A stretch of DNA of 64,000 nucleotides from Streptomyces xanthii (GCF_014621695.1 NZ_CP061281.1:5022001-5086000), one strand, 5' to 3'; shown: positions 15,168-24,754, counted from the stretch's first letter. Made by a program: numbers and translations. Notes: generated by a model from the letters alone, not told the origin.

Positions 15168-17819
15168 ATGGAGACCCCGACCGGGTACGGATTCTTCGTG
15201 CCTCCGCAGCCGAGAACCCCGCGTGGCGTCGACCGGTGGCAGCGCGCCGCGTATCACCTGGGGCTGCTCCGCTGGGCGGCTTCGCTGCTGCCCGACGGGG
15301 AGCGGGCGCGCGCCGACGCCGAGTTGGACGCCAGCGCGGTCGCCAGTACGGCGACCGTGTACGACCCGCCGCCCGCGCTGTTCCGCTCCTGCGACGAGGG
15401 GCTGCTCCCCCTCTTCCGCGAGGCGGCGGGCGTGAGGTCCTGCGACAGGCTGCTCGCCCGGACCGCCCTGGACTGGGACGCGTGGGCGGCCGCCCACGCG
15501 CGCGAGCCCTTCACCTCGGAGCAGGCGCGCGCCCTGATCGCCCGGCACGACTGCCCCGACGACCTCACCGCCGCACTGCTCGTCCCTTTCGACCTGAAGG
15601 TGGCCAACCGGCTCGGGGCCCGCTTCGCGGCCGTGCCGGGGAGCGCCGTGCACTGGGACGGGCGGCGCCAGTGGAACAGGCCGCGGCGGGATCCCGTCGT
15701 GCCGTTCCGTGAACTGCCCGACCGTGTGCGGCAGTTGCTGCTGCCGCACGTCTCCGATCTGCGGACCACGCTCCAGCGTCACCTGCTGACGCCGGACGGC
15801 GCGCGGGAGGTGGTGGCCGCGACGCACCGCCTGGACCGGCTGGTGGCGGCCGTGGACACCGCGGCGCCCCGGCACCACACGCGCGTCCTGGCGTTCTGGG
15901 AGGCGTTCGGCGCCGGACTGCGGGAGGCGCTGGGGGAGGACCGGCGGGCGTGGCGGGCGGCCGCGGCCGCCGGGCGCGCGGCCCGTCACGAGGGCAGTCC
16001 GGGCGAGTTCGTCGAGGGGCTCGGCGCGTACGACCCTGCCGCCGACCTCGACCTGCGGGTGCTGGCCCAGGCGCCGCCGCGCGTCCTCGCCGACCTCGTG
16101 GCCGCCCTGGACGACGACGCCCTGGAACGGTCGGCCGCACGCTGCGTCGGCCCCGACGGCGTCCGCACCGGAGACGTCCTCCTGCGGCACGCCCTGGCGC
16201 GGCTCGAACGGGCCGGTGCCGCTCCGCGCCCGCCCTTCGCGCGCTGGGCCCACGTGGTCCGGGGCCGGCGCGGCCCCGAAGCCGCCGTCGCCGCCTGGCT
16301 GTTCGGCCAGGACCCGTACCGGGACGACTACCTGCTGGGCCTCGCGCGCACCCGGCAGGACCTGCGCCGCGCCCTGGCCGCCCGCCTCCCGGCGCGTGAG
16401 CCCACCGGGGGCCTGGCCGGGGAACTGCGCGCCGCCGGTGACGCGGTCGAGGCCCAGCTCGTCCTGGACGCCTGGAGCGCCCGGGAGGGCACCGCCACGG
16501 AGGCGACCCCGTGGGCCCTGCTCGTCGCGGCCCACGCCGCCCGACCGCTTCCGGAGCCCGTGCTGTGGGTCCTCGCCTCCCGCCCCGGTTTCCCCCCGGA
16601 GCTGGGCGAGGCGCTGCTCGGCGACCCGGACGCCCTGGCGGCGCAGGGTCCCGACGCCGCCCGCCTGGTGCTCTCCCGCCTGTCGGATCCCGCGTCCGCC
16701 CGCACCTGGGCCTACTACAGCGCGGCGCGCGGACTGATCCACACCGTCCGCTCGGCGGGCGTGCTCGACGACGCCGAGCTGCTCGCCGCGGCCCGGCCCG
16801 CGAGCACCGCCCTGCTCTACGGCCGCGACCAGGCGCCCGCCGTCCGGGACGAGGACACCTGGCGGACGTCCTGTGCCGAGCTCCTCACCGGCGCCGCGCG
16901 CCGCTTCGGCCCCGGCTTCTGGGAGCAACTGGCCGGCCGCCTGCCCCACTTCGAGGGCAGCCTGGCCGAGCTCGTCGCCCTGCCGCGCGGGCACGTCCCC
17001 GCCGGCTGGGGCCCGCTGCGGCGCGGGGTGGAGGAGGCGGGCGGGGCCGGCGACGATCACCCGGTGCACGGTCAGCTCGAGCGCTTCGAGGAGCGGCTGC
17101 GCGCGGCCGTCGTCCACCTGCGGCCCGACGCGGAGGACCCGGCGGCACTCGGGTTCCCCGACCGGGAGACGGCGCTGCGCTGGCTGGACGCGGAGACCGT
17201 CGGACTCCTGGACGCCGCCCGCGTGGCGAGCGTGCTGCGCCCCTCCTTCGCGATCGAACTGCCCCGCCTCCTCGACCGCTATCTGGTCTCCGTGTCCGAC
17301 CGCACGGACGAACTGGCCGAGCTGGCGGAGCTCGCGGCGCGGACCGCCACCCGGACCGGCGACCGGCACGGCGAGGCCGTCGCCCAGGGCGCCCTGGGTG
17401 TGGCCCTGGTCCACCTGCGCCGCTACGAGGAGGCCGTCACCGCCAACGAACGGGCCCGCGCCCTGATGCGCGAGACCGGCGACCACGACCGCGAGGGCCG
17501 CACCGGACGCAACCTGGGCGCCGCCCTGCGCCGGCTCGGCCGGTACACGGAGGCCGCCGAGGCGTACGTGCGGGCCCGCGAGGCGTTCCGCGCGGCCGCT
17601 GTCCCCGCCCGTGAGGCCGTCGTCACCCGCGACCTGGCCCGCACGCTGGCCGACCTCGGCCGGAAGGAGGACGCGGCCGCCGCCCTGCGCGAGGCGATCG
17701 CGCTGTTCGACGGCGGCGGCCGCACGTCCGACGCGGCCGCCGCCCGGCGCGAACTCGACGGCCTCACCGGTCCCGGTGGTCCTAGTAGACCGACTCGACC
17801 CACTCCGGGTGGTCGATGA
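15168..17819 (+). CDS. Large TPR protein with AfsR-like C-terminus, function unknown
   Basis: An 883-residue soluble, mostly helical protein. Residues 1 to about 680 match no domain I recognise, and there is no P-loop. The C-terminal 200 residues hold FPDRETALRWLDAETVGLLDA, which resembles the linker before the TPR block of AfsR/SARP regulators, followed by three TPR repeats (GALGVALVHLRRYEEAVTAN, NLGAALRRLGRYTEAAEAYV, DLARTLADLGRKEDAAAALR). So it looks like a scaffold or signalling protein whose sensor or NTPase half has been replaced. The ATG at 15168 lies seven bases after TACGAT and lacks a ribosome site (leaderless). Its 3' end overlaps the converging endonuclease gene by 38 bases. Confidence 0.82.
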   Translation: METPTGYGFFVPPQPRTPRGVDRWQRAAYHLGLLRWAASLLPDGERARADAELDASAVASTATVYDPPPALFRSCDEGLLPLFREAAGVRSCDRLLARTALDWDAWAAAHAREPFTSEQARALIARHDCPDDLTAALLVPFDLKVANRLGARFAAVPGSAVHWDGRRQWNRPRRDPVVPFRELPDRVRQLLLPHVSDLRTTLQRHLLTPDGAREVVAATHRLDRLVAAVDTAAPRHHTRVLAFWEAFGAGLREALGEDRRAWRAAAAAGRAARHEGSPGEFVEGLGAYDPAADLDLRVLAQAPPRVLADLVAALDDDALERSAARCVGPDGVRTGDVLLRHALARLERAGAAPRPPFARWAHVVRGRRGPEAAVAAWLFGQDPYRDDYLLGLARTRQDLRRALAARLPAREPTGGLAGELRAAGDAVEAQLVLDAWSAREGTATEATPWALLVAAHAARPLPEPVLWVLASRPGFPPELGEALLGDPDALAAQGPDAARLVLSRLSDPASARTWAYYSAARGLIHTVRSAGVLDDAELLAAARPASTALLYGRDQAPAVRDEDTWRTSCAELLTGAARRFGPGFWEQLAGRLPHFEGSLAELVALPRGHVPAGWGPLRRGVEEAGGAGDDHPVHGQLERFEERLRAAVVHLRPDAEDPAALGFPDRETALRWLDAETVGLLDAARVASVLRPSFAIELPRLLDRYLVSVSDRTDELAELAELAARTATRTGDRHGEAVAQGALGVALVHLRRYEEAVTANERARALMRETGDHDREGRTGRNLGAALRRLGRYTEAAEAYVRAREAFRAAAVPAREAVVTRDLARTLADLGRKEDAAAALREAIALFDGGGRTSDAAAARRELDGLTGPGGPSRPTRPTPGGR

Positions 17820-18573
17820 ACGGGTTCCGGTTGTGCTGGTAGGTCGTGTAGATGACCTCGTTGCGGTTCTTCTCGAAGGCGTCCGGCGGGTCCTCGGCGC
17901 TCCACTTCTTCAGGACGGCGAGCTTGCCGATGTAGGGCGCGCTGCCGTTGTCCACGGACTCGTTGGGCTCCAGGTCGGCGAAGGCGTCGTCGCCCTCGTA
18001 GCGCACGGCCATGTAGAGGATCATGCGGGCGACGTCGCCCTTGACGGCGTCGCGCGGTTCGAAGGAGTCCGCGTCGGTGAGGCTGCCGCCGCCGTTCGGC
18101 ACGGCGCTGCCGCCCTCGTCGAAGTCCTTGTTCCCGCGGATGGAGTTGACCGTCACGTCCTCGGGGCGCAGGTGGTGCAGGTCGGTGCCGGGGCCGGTGG
18201 TGGTGCCGAAGTCGCCGTGGGACTTGGCCCAGACGTGCTCGCGGTTCCAGTCGCCGCTGTCGCCGCCGTTGAGCGACTTGGCGCGGGAGACCCCGCTGTA
18301 GATCAGGATCACGTTGTTGCTGTTGTTCGGATCCTGGTCGGTGGTCTTCAGCGCGTTCCAGACTCCGTCGTAGGAGAGCTTGGTCTGCTTGCTGATGATC
18401 GTGTGCAGGGCGGACTTGAGCTCGGGGCCGGTCTTGCCGAGCGCGTCCTGGTAGTAGGTGTCGTCGTACGCGGTGGAGGCGTTCGCCGTGGCCGCGGTGG
18501 TCGTCGGCAGGGTCACTGCGGCGAGCACGGCGGCCGCCGCGAGGGCCAGTGTGCGTATGCGCGTTCCGGGCAT
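17782..18573 (-). CDS. Secreted endonuclease I family nuclease
   Basis: A 263-residue extracellular nuclease. Residues 1 to about 33 are a Sec signal peptide (RIRTLALAAAAVLAAV, cleavage near ANA-ST). The His-Me finger motifs of endonuclease I follow: NREHVWAKSHG (about 110), TDLHHLRPEDV (about 130), and RGNKDFDEGG; the C-terminal YQHNRNPFIDHPEWVE is typical of the family. It cleaves DNA (and perhaps RNA) outside the cell for nutrient supply. The gene is convergent with, and overlaps, the TPR gene. Its upstream region has scattered GTTCA words, but no well-spaced Pho box. Confidence 0.92.
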   Translation of the reverse strand: MPGTRIRTLALAAAAVLAAVTLPTTTAATANASTAYDDTYYQDALGKTGPELKSALHTIISKQTKLSYDGVWNALKTTDQDPNNSNNVILIYSGVSRAKSLNGGDSGDWNREHVWAKSHGDFGTTTGPGTDLHHLRPEDVTVNSIRGNKDFDEGGSAVPNGGGSLTDADSFEPRDAVKGDVARMILYMAVRYEGDDAFADLEPNESVDNGSAPYIGKLAVLKKWSAEDPPDAFEKNRNEVIYTTYQHNRNPFIDHPEWVESVY

Positions 18574-18808
18574 GTGGGGTGTCCGTCCGTTCTACGCGGG
18601 TTGACTGCGGTCATCCGGAGCGTGACATGAACACGTAGAGAATGGGTGAACGAGACGGGGTGATCGTGTGCAGTCAAAGCGACCGCCGGCCCTCGCCCGG
18701 ACGCCCGGTCGCGGGGCCGATTGTTGCGCCGGGATGAAATCGCCCGCCCCCCTTGTTGGCCCTTCGGCAGATCAGGACGTGGAACGAGGCAGTGGGAGGC
18801 GGCGCGCA

Positions 18809-21800
18809 GTGGCGCAGGAACGGGGCTGGGCGGGGAGACTCGCGGGATACGCGTGGCGGTATCCCAAGGACGTCGTGCTCGCACTCGGCGCGTCGCTCGG
18901 CGGCATGGCCGTCATGGCCCTGGTCCCGCTGATCACCAAGGTCATCATCGACGACGTCGTCGGCGACCACACCCGCTCCATGGGCGTGTGGGCCGGCCTG
19001 CTGATCGGCTCGGCCGTCGTCGTCTACGTCCTCACCTACGTCCGCCGCTACTACGGCGGCCGGCTCGCCCTCGACGTCCAGCACGACCTGCGCACCGAGA
19101 TGTACGGGACGATCACCCGGCTCGACGGGCGGCGCCAGGACGAGCTGTCCACGGGCCAGGTCGTCGGCCGCGCCACCAGCGACCTCCAGCTCATCCAGGG
19201 CCTGCTGTTCATGCTCCCGATGACCATCGGGAACGTCCTGCTCTTCCTGATCTCCCTCGTGATCATGGCGTGGCTGTCGCTGCCGCTGACCCTCGTCGCC
19301 CTGGCCGTCGCCCCCGCCCTGTGGTTCATCGCCAAGCGCAGCCGCTCCCGCCTCCACCCCGCCACCTGGTACGCGCAGGCGCAGGCCGCCGCCGTCGCCG
19401 GGGTCGTCGACGGGGCCGTCAGCGGCGTCCGCGTCGTGAAGGGCTTCGGGCAGGAGGACCAGGAGACCGGGAAGCTGCGCGAGGTCGGCCGCAAGCTGTT
19501 CGCCGGACGGTTGCGCACGATCCGGATGAACGCCAAGTTCACCCCCGCCCTCCAGGCCGTCCCCGCGCTCGGTCAGGTCGCCATGCTGGCCCTCGGCGGC
19601 TGGCTCGCCGTGCGCGGCCAGGTCACCCTCGGCACCTTCGTCGCCTTCTCCAGCTACCTGGCCCAGCTCGTCGGCCCGGTCCGCATGCTCGCCGTCGTCC
19701 TCACCGTCGGCCAGCAGGCCCGCGCCGGTGTGGAGCGCGTCCTGGAGCTCATCGACACCGAGCCGTCGATCGAGGACGGCCGCAAGGAGCTGCCCGCCGA
19801 CGCGCCCGCGACCGTCGAGTTCGACGACGTCTCCTTCGGCTACGCCGACGCCGAGCGGAAGGTCCTCGACGGCCTCTCCTTCGAGATCCGGGCCGGCGAG
19901 ACGCTCGCCGTCGTCGGCTCCTCCGGCTCCGGCAAGTCCACCGTCTCGCTGCTGCTGCCCCGCTTCTACGACGTCTCCGGCGGCGCCGTCCTCGTCGGCG
20001 GCCACGACGTGCGCGAGCTGACCCAGTCCTCGCTGCGCGCCGCGATCGGCCTCGTCCCCGAGGACTCCTTCCTCTTCTCCGACAGCGTCCGCGCCAACAT
20101 CGCGTACGGCGCCCCGGACGCCACCGACGAGCAGATCGAGGCGGCGGCGCGCACCGCGCAGGCCGACGGGTTCATCGCCGAGCTGCCCGAGGGCTACGAC
20201 ACCAAGGTCGGCGAGCACGGCCTGACCCTCTCCGGCGGTCAGCGCCAGCGCATCGCGCTCGCCCGCGCCATCCTCACCGACCCCCGCCTGCTGGTCCTCG
20301 ACGACGCCACGTCCGCCGTCGACGCCCGCGTCGAGCACGAGATCCACGAGGCGCTCGGCCAGGTCATGGCCGGCCGCACCACCCTCCTCATCGCGCACCG
20401 CCGCTCCACCCTCGGCCTCGCCGACCGCATCGCCGTCCTCGACGACGGCCGGCTGGCCGCGATCGGCACCCACGAGGAGCTGGAGGCCGGCTCCGCGCTC
20501 TACCGCCGCCTTCTCACCGACCCCGACGAGCTGGGCGGCGTCTCGCCCGGCCACCTCACCCCGCGGGCCGACGAGGAGCCCGAGGACACCTCCGTACGTG
20601 CGGAGCTGGACGCCGAGTACGACGCGGAGCGCGGCGTCACCCCCAGGCTGTGGACGGGGGACCGGGAGCCCAAGGACCTCGCGCTCGCCGGGATGCCCGC
20701 CACGCCCGAACTGCTCGCGCAGGTCGAGGCGCTGCCCCCCGCCGCCGACACCCCCGACGTCGACGAGGCCCGCGCCGTCACCCCCGAGGACAGCTACGGA
20801 CTGCGCCGCCTGCTGCGCGGCTTCGGCGCCCCGCTGCTCGTCAGCCTGGCCCTCGTCGCGGTCGACGCGGGGGTCGGCCTCGCCCTGCCCGTCCTGATCC
20901 GGCACGGCATCGACGAGGGCGTCACACAGCTCGCGCTCGGCGCGGTCTGGGCGGCGGCCGCGCTCGGCCTGGTCGCCGTGCTCGTCCAGTGGGCCGCGCA
21001 GATCGGTGAGACCCGCATGACGGGCCGCACCGGCGAGCGCGTCCTCTACTCGCTGCGACTGAAGATCTTCGCCCAGCTCCAGCGGCTCGGCCTCGACTAC
21101 TACGAGCGCGAGCTGACCGGCCGGATCATGACCCGGATGACGACGGACGTCGACGCGCTGTCGACGTTCCTGCAGACCGGCCTGGTCACCGCCTTCGTCT
21201 CCGTCGTCACGTTCTTCGGCATCATGGCCGCGCTGCTCGTCATCGACGTCCAGCTGGCCCTCGTCGTGTTCGCGACGCTGCCGCCGCTGATCGTCGGCAC
21301 GTTCTTCTTCCGCCGCGCCAGCGTCAAGGCGTACGAGCTGGCCCGCGAGCGGGTCTCGGCGGTCAACGCGGACCTCCAGGAGTCGGTGTCCGGACTGCGC
21401 ATCGTGCAGGCCTTCCGCCGCGAGCAGGACGGCTTCGAGCGCTACGCGGCGGGCAGCGCGAGCTACCGCGAGGCCCGCATCCGCGGCCAGTTCCTGATCT
21501 CGGTCTACTTCCCGTTCGTGCAGCTGCTCTCCTCCGTGGCGGCCGCGGCCGTCCTCGTGGTGGGCGCGCACCGGGTCGACGCGACGACCCTCACCACCGG
21601 CGCGCTCGTCGCGTACCTGCTCTACATCGACCTGTTCTTCGCCCCGGTCCAGCAGCTCTCCCAGGTCTTCGACGGTTACCAGCAGGCGACCGTCTCGCTG
21701 GGCCGCATCCAGGAGCTGCTGCGCGAGCCGACCTCCACCAAGGCGGCCCACGAGCCGCTCGACGTGCTGTCGCTGCGCGGCGAGATCGCCTTCGAGGACG

Positions 21801-22546
21801 TCGACTTCGCGTACGGCACGGACGAGGCGGCGCTCACCGGAGTGGACCTGCGGGTCCCGGCCGGGCAGACCGTCGCGTTCGTCGGCGAGACCGGCGCGGG
21901 CAAGTCCACGCTGGTCAAGCTCGTCGCCCGGTTCTACGACCCGACCTCGGGCCGTGTCACCGTCGACGGCACCGACCTGCGCGACCTCGACCTGACCGCG
22001 TACCGGCACCGGCTCGGCGTCGTCCCGCAGGAGGCGTACCTGTTCCAGGGCACGATCCGCGACGCCATCGCGTACGGGCGGCCCGGCGCGAGCGACGCCG
22101 ACGTGGAGGCGGCGGCCCGCGCGGTCGGCGCGCACGAGATGATCGCGACGCTCGAAGGCGGCTATCTGCACGAGGTCGCCGAGCGCGGCCGCAATCTGTC
22201 GGCCGGTCAGCGCCAGCTGATCGCGCTGGCCCGCGCCGAACTCGTCGACCCCGACATCCTGCTGCTCGACGAGGCGACCGCCGCCCTCGACCTCGCCACC
22301 GAGGCGCAGGTCACCCAGGCGACCGACCGCCTCGCCGGCAAGCGCACCACGCTCGTCGTCGCGCACCGCCTGACGACGGCGGCCCGCGCGGACCGCGTCG
22401 TGGTGATGGACGGCGGCCGCGTCGCCGAGGACGGCACGCACGACGAGCTGCTGCGCCTGGACGGCAAGTACGCCCGCCTGTGGCGCACCTTCATCGGCGA
22501 GGACACCGACGAGGACATCGACGAGGCGGTGGCCGGCGCGTCCTGA
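18809..22546 (+). CDS. Fused heterodimer-type ABC exporter (TMD-NBD-TMD-NBD)
   Basis: A 1245-residue single-chain ABC exporter. Order: membrane domain 1 (about 15-300), NBD1 with GSSGSGKST (about 370), LSGGQRQRIALARA and LLVLDDATSAVD; a charged linker of about 100 residues; membrane domain 2 (about 665-965); NBD2 with GETGAGKST, LSAGQRQLIALARA and LLLDEATAALD. The first Walker B ends Asp-Asp where the second has Asp-Glu, so NBD1's own site lacks the catalytic Glu, as in heterodimeric exporters with one silent site. GTG 18809 has GGGAGG ten bases upstream; ATG 18734 is the alternative. Substrate (drug, lipid or peptide) is unknown; it stands alone. Confidence 0.92.
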   Translation: MAQERGWAGRLAGYAWRYPKDVVLALGASLGGMAVMALVPLITKVIIDDVVGDHTRSMGVWAGLLIGSAVVVYVLTYVRRYYGGRLALDVQHDLRTEMYGTITRLDGRRQDELSTGQVVGRATSDLQLIQGLLFMLPMTIGNVLLFLISLVIMAWLSLPLTLVALAVAPALWFIAKRSRSRLHPATWYAQAQAAAVAGVVDGAVSGVRVVKGFGQEDQETGKLREVGRKLFAGRLRTIRMNAKFTPALQAVPALGQVAMLALGGWLAVRGQVTLGTFVAFSSYLAQLVGPVRMLAVVLTVGQQARAGVERVLELIDTEPSIEDGRKELPADAPATVEFDDVSFGYADAERKVLDGLSFEIRAGETLAVVGSSGSGKSTVSLLLPRFYDVSGGAVLVGGHDVRELTQSSLRAAIGLVPEDSFLFSDSVRANIAYGAPDATDEQIEAAARTAQADGFIAELPEGYDTKVGEHGLTLSGGQRQRIALARAILTDPRLLVLDDATSAVDARVEHEIHEALGQVMAGRTTLLIAHRRSTLGLADRIAVLDDGRLAAIGTHEELEAGSALYRRLLTDPDELGGVSPGHLTPRADEEPEDTSVRAELDAEYDAERGVTPRLWTGDREPKDLALAGMPATPELLAQVEALPPAADTPDVDEARAVTPEDSYGLRRLLRGFGAPLLVSLALVAVDAGVGLALPVLIRHGIDEGVTQLALGAVWAAAALGLVAVLVQWAAQIGETRMTGRTGERVLYSLRLKIFAQLQRLGLDYYERELTGRIMTRMTTDVDALSTFLQTGLVTAFVSVVTFFGIMAALLVIDVQLALVVFATLPPLIVGTFFFRRASVKAYELARERVSAVNADLQESVSGLRIVQAFRREQDGFERYAAGSASYREARIRGQFLISVYFPFVQLLSSVAAAAVLVVGAHRVDATTLTTGALVAYLLYIDLFFAPVQQLSQVFDGYQQATVSLGRIQELLREPTSTKAAHEPLDVLSLRGEIAFEDVDFAYGTDEAALTGVDLRVPAGQTVAFVGETGAGKSTLVKLVARFYDPTSGRVTVDGTDLRDLDLTAYRHRLGVVPQEAYLFQGTIRDAIAYGRPGASDADVEAAARAVGAHEMIATLEGGYLHEVAERGRNLSAGQRQLIALARAELVDPDILLLDEATAALDLATEAQVTQATDRLAGKRTTLVVAHRLTTAARADRVVVMDGGRVAEDGTHDELLRLDGKYARLWRTFIGEDTDEDIDEAVAGAS

Positions 22547-22673
22547 GGGAGCCCGTCCTCGTGAGGCGCGTCCTGAAGGCGGGTGTCCTGAAGGCGCGAT
22601 TCCGCAACCGTCGCCCCTGTGTCCCGCGTCCGTACATCAGTACCCTGGTGCGAACGCGACGGGAGGGGCCGCG

Positions 22674-23084
22674 GTGGCGAGAGGTGAGGGAGACGGCATA
22701 CGCGGGGCGCGCCGCGCGGGTACGTACGCGCTGACCGTGCTCGCGGGCGCCGGAATGCTGCTGCTCGGCGGGCCGTTCGCGGGCAGCGCCCAGGCCGCCG
22801 CGCTGTGCCCCGGACACCAGGTGCGCAGCCTGTCGTTCAGTACCGGCAAGACCGTCGTCTACCGCAATCGTGACTACGTCTGCGCCGTCACCCTCGCCAA
22901 GTCCGCCGGGCCCCGCCGCAGCATGTCCGTCGGCGTCCAGGCGCGCGGCAGCCGGGCCGTCGTCGACCGCGGCGACTTCACCCACCACGCCGGTCCGGTC
23001 ACCGTCCACGCCGGTCACCGCTGCGTCCGGGTGACGGGACACGTAGGTGGCAAATCCACCCGAACCGGCTGGATCCTGTGCTGA
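22674..23084 (+). CDS. Small secreted protein with four cysteines, function unknown
   Basis: A 136-residue protein. A long Sec signal peptide with a basic N-terminus (GIRGARRAG) and a hydrophobic stretch YALTVLAGAGMLLLGG ends near AQA-A at about residue 42. The mature part of about 95 residues is basic and has four Cys (LCPGH, YVCAV, HRCVRV and the very last residue), enough for two disulfides. I do not recognise the family. GTG 22674 follows GGGAGGGG. It lies alone between the exporter and the peptidase gene, with a TACCCT -10-like word about 30 bases upstream. Confidence 0.75.
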   Translation: MARGEGDGIRGARRAGTYALTVLAGAGMLLLGGPFAGSAQAAALCPGHQVRSLSFSTGKTVVYRNRDYVCAVTLAKSAGPRRSMSVGVQARGSRAVVDRGDFTHHAGPVTVHAGHRCVRVTGHVGGKSTRTGWILC

Positions 23085-23200
23085 GGTCGCACCTCATCCG
23101 GTCATGACATGATCCTGAGCGAACACCAAATACCTCTGGTGGTGCAGGAATTGCTCCGATAGTTTCCGGGGCGCATCTGTGAATCTCCAGGGGAGGGTGC

Positions 23201-24613
23201 ATGCGCACAGCGCTCAGATGGCTGCTGTCGCTCGTGGTGCTCATCGGCACCGCGAGCGCGGCCGGGATATCGACGGCGACCGCCGCCGAGGAATCCTCGG
23301 CAACGGCCGCCGCCACCGACATCAAGGACAGGCTTCTCGCCGTACCCGGCATGAGCCTGATCGAGGAGAAGCCGTACGCGGGCTACCGCTACTTCGTCCT
23401 CAACTACACGCAGCCGGTCGACCACCGGAACCCGAAGGCCGGCACCTTCCAGCAGCGCATCACCGTGCTGCACAAGGACGTCAGCCGCCCGATGGTCATG
23501 TTCACCAGCGGCTACAACGTGTCGACGAACCCGTCGCGCAGCGAGCCGACCCGGATCGTCGACGGCAACCAGGTCTCCGTGGAGTACCGCTTCTTCACGC
23601 CGTCCCGGCCGCAGCCCGCCGACTGGTCGAAGCTGAACATCTGGCAGGCCGCGAGCGACCAGCACCGCATCTTCAAGGCGCTCAAGCCGATCTACGGCCA
23701 GAACTGGCTGACGACCGGCGGCTCGAAGGGCGGCATGACCGCCACCTACTACGAGCGCTTCTACCCGCGCGACATGGACGGCGTCGTCGCCTACGTTGCC
23801 CCGAACGACGTCGTGAACAAGGAGGACTCGGCCTACGACACCTTCCTCGCGAACGTCGGCCCGAAGGACTGCCGTGTCGCCCTGCAGAAGGTGCAGCGCG
23901 AGACGCTGGTGCGCCGTGACGCGCTCGAGAAGAAGTACAAGGACTTCCTCGACGCGAACAACTACACGGTGAACACGGTCGGTTCGGTCGACAAGGCCTA
24001 CGAGGCGACCGTCCTCGACCTGTTCTGGGGCTTCTGGCAGTACCAGCCCGAGTCCGCCTGCGCCGACGTCCCGGACGCCGCGACCGTCTCCGACGACGAC
24101 CTGTTCAGTTACGTCGACGAGGTCGGCGGCTGGGCCTCCTACGCCGACCAGGGCCTGACCCAGTACACGCCGTACTACTACCAGGCGGGCACGCAGCTCG
24201 GCTCGCCCGACATCAAGCAGCCGTGGGTCGCCGACCTGTCCCGCTACGGCTACCAGCCGCCGCGGAACTTCGTGCCGCGCGACATCCCCATGAAGTTCGA
24301 GCCGTCCGCGATGCGCGACGTCGACAGCTGGGTGCGCCACAACGCCACCCGCATGCTGTACGTGTACGGCGACAACGACCCGTGGGGCGCCGAGCCGTTC
24401 CGCCTCGGCAAGGGCGCGCGTGACTCCTACGTGATGCACGCCCCGCACGCCAACCACGGCGCGAACGTGGCGGCCCTGAAGCCCGCCGACAAGGAGCTCG
24501 CCACGGCGCGCATCCTCGACTGGGCGGGCCTGTCCGGCACGACCGCGCTGGCCGCGCATGACCGGAAGCTCGACCGGGCCGGGGTGCAGCGCGGAATGTC
24601 CCTGCGGCCGTAG
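23201..24613 (+). CDS. Secreted S37-type tripeptidyl aminopeptidase
   Basis: A 470-residue exported serine peptidase of the PS-10 (S37) type, known from Streptomyces as a tripeptidyl or prolyl-tripeptidyl aminopeptidase. Signal peptide about 1-29 (LRWLLSLVVLIGTASA, cleavage near ATA-AE). The alpha/beta-hydrolase triad is visible: Ser in TTGGSKGGMTA (about 180), Asp in YVYGDNDPWGAE (about 390), His in APHANHGANV (about 427). It should release tripeptides from protein N-termini outside the cell for nutrition and for maturation of other exoenzymes. GGGGAGG lies six bases before the ATG. The gene ends in the large bidirectional hairpin shared with the GH3 gene. Confidence 0.9.
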   Translation: MRTALRWLLSLVVLIGTASAAGISTATAAEESSATAAATDIKDRLLAVPGMSLIEEKPYAGYRYFVLNYTQPVDHRNPKAGTFQQRITVLHKDVSRPMVMFTSGYNVSTNPSRSEPTRIVDGNQVSVEYRFFTPSRPQPADWSKLNIWQAASDQHRIFKALKPIYGQNWLTTGGSKGGMTATYYERFYPRDMDGVVAYVAPNDVVNKEDSAYDTFLANVGPKDCRVALQKVQRETLVRRDALEKKYKDFLDANNYTVNTVGSVDKAYEATVLDLFWGFWQYQPESACADVPDAATVSDDDLFSYVDEVGGWASYADQGLTQYTPYYYQAGTQLGSPDIKQPWVADLSRYGYQPPRNFVPRDIPMKFEPSAMRDVDSWVRHNATRMLYVYGDNDPWGAEPFRLGKGARDSYVMHAPHANHGANVAALKPADKELATARILDWAGLSGTTALAAHDRKLDRAGVQRGMSLRP

Positions 24614-24625
24614 GCCACCGGGCGG

Positions 24626-24744
24626 CTGCGGGCCCGGTGGGGGCGGGCCGCGCAGTTCCCCGCGCCCCTGAAATGCAGACGCTGCGCGTCGCATTTCCCC
24701 GATGGGGCGCGGGGAACTGCGGGAGAAGTCCCACCGGCCCGCAG
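24626..24744. terminator. Bidirectional hairpin between S37 peptidase and GH3 genes
   Basis: Three nested stems: outer CTGCGGGCCCGGTGGG (24626-24641) with its near-complement (24730-24744, one bulged base); middle CGCAGTTCCCCGCGCCCC (24651-24668) with 24704-24721, perfect; inner GAAATGC (24670-24676) with GCATTTC (24691-24697). It fills the whole 141-base gap between two convergent genes, so it should terminate both. It shares its core with the elements at 11.9 and 26.8 kb. Confidence 0.75.
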
Positions 24745-24754
24745 CCGAACTCCG

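Noticed and set aside
18622..18651. GTTCACCCATT and GTTCATGTCAC before the secreted nuclease gene look like Pho box units.
   Set aside because: They are 19 bases apart rather than the 11-base direct repeat spacing, and the second unit is a poor match, so PhoP control is not supported.
18674..22441. A 1255-codon open frame on the minus strand opposite the ABC exporter gene.
   Set aside because: It is composed of low-complexity Gly/Arg/Val/Asp sequence with no domains and the reverse of the high third-position G+C pattern, as expected for antisense of a real gene in this genome.
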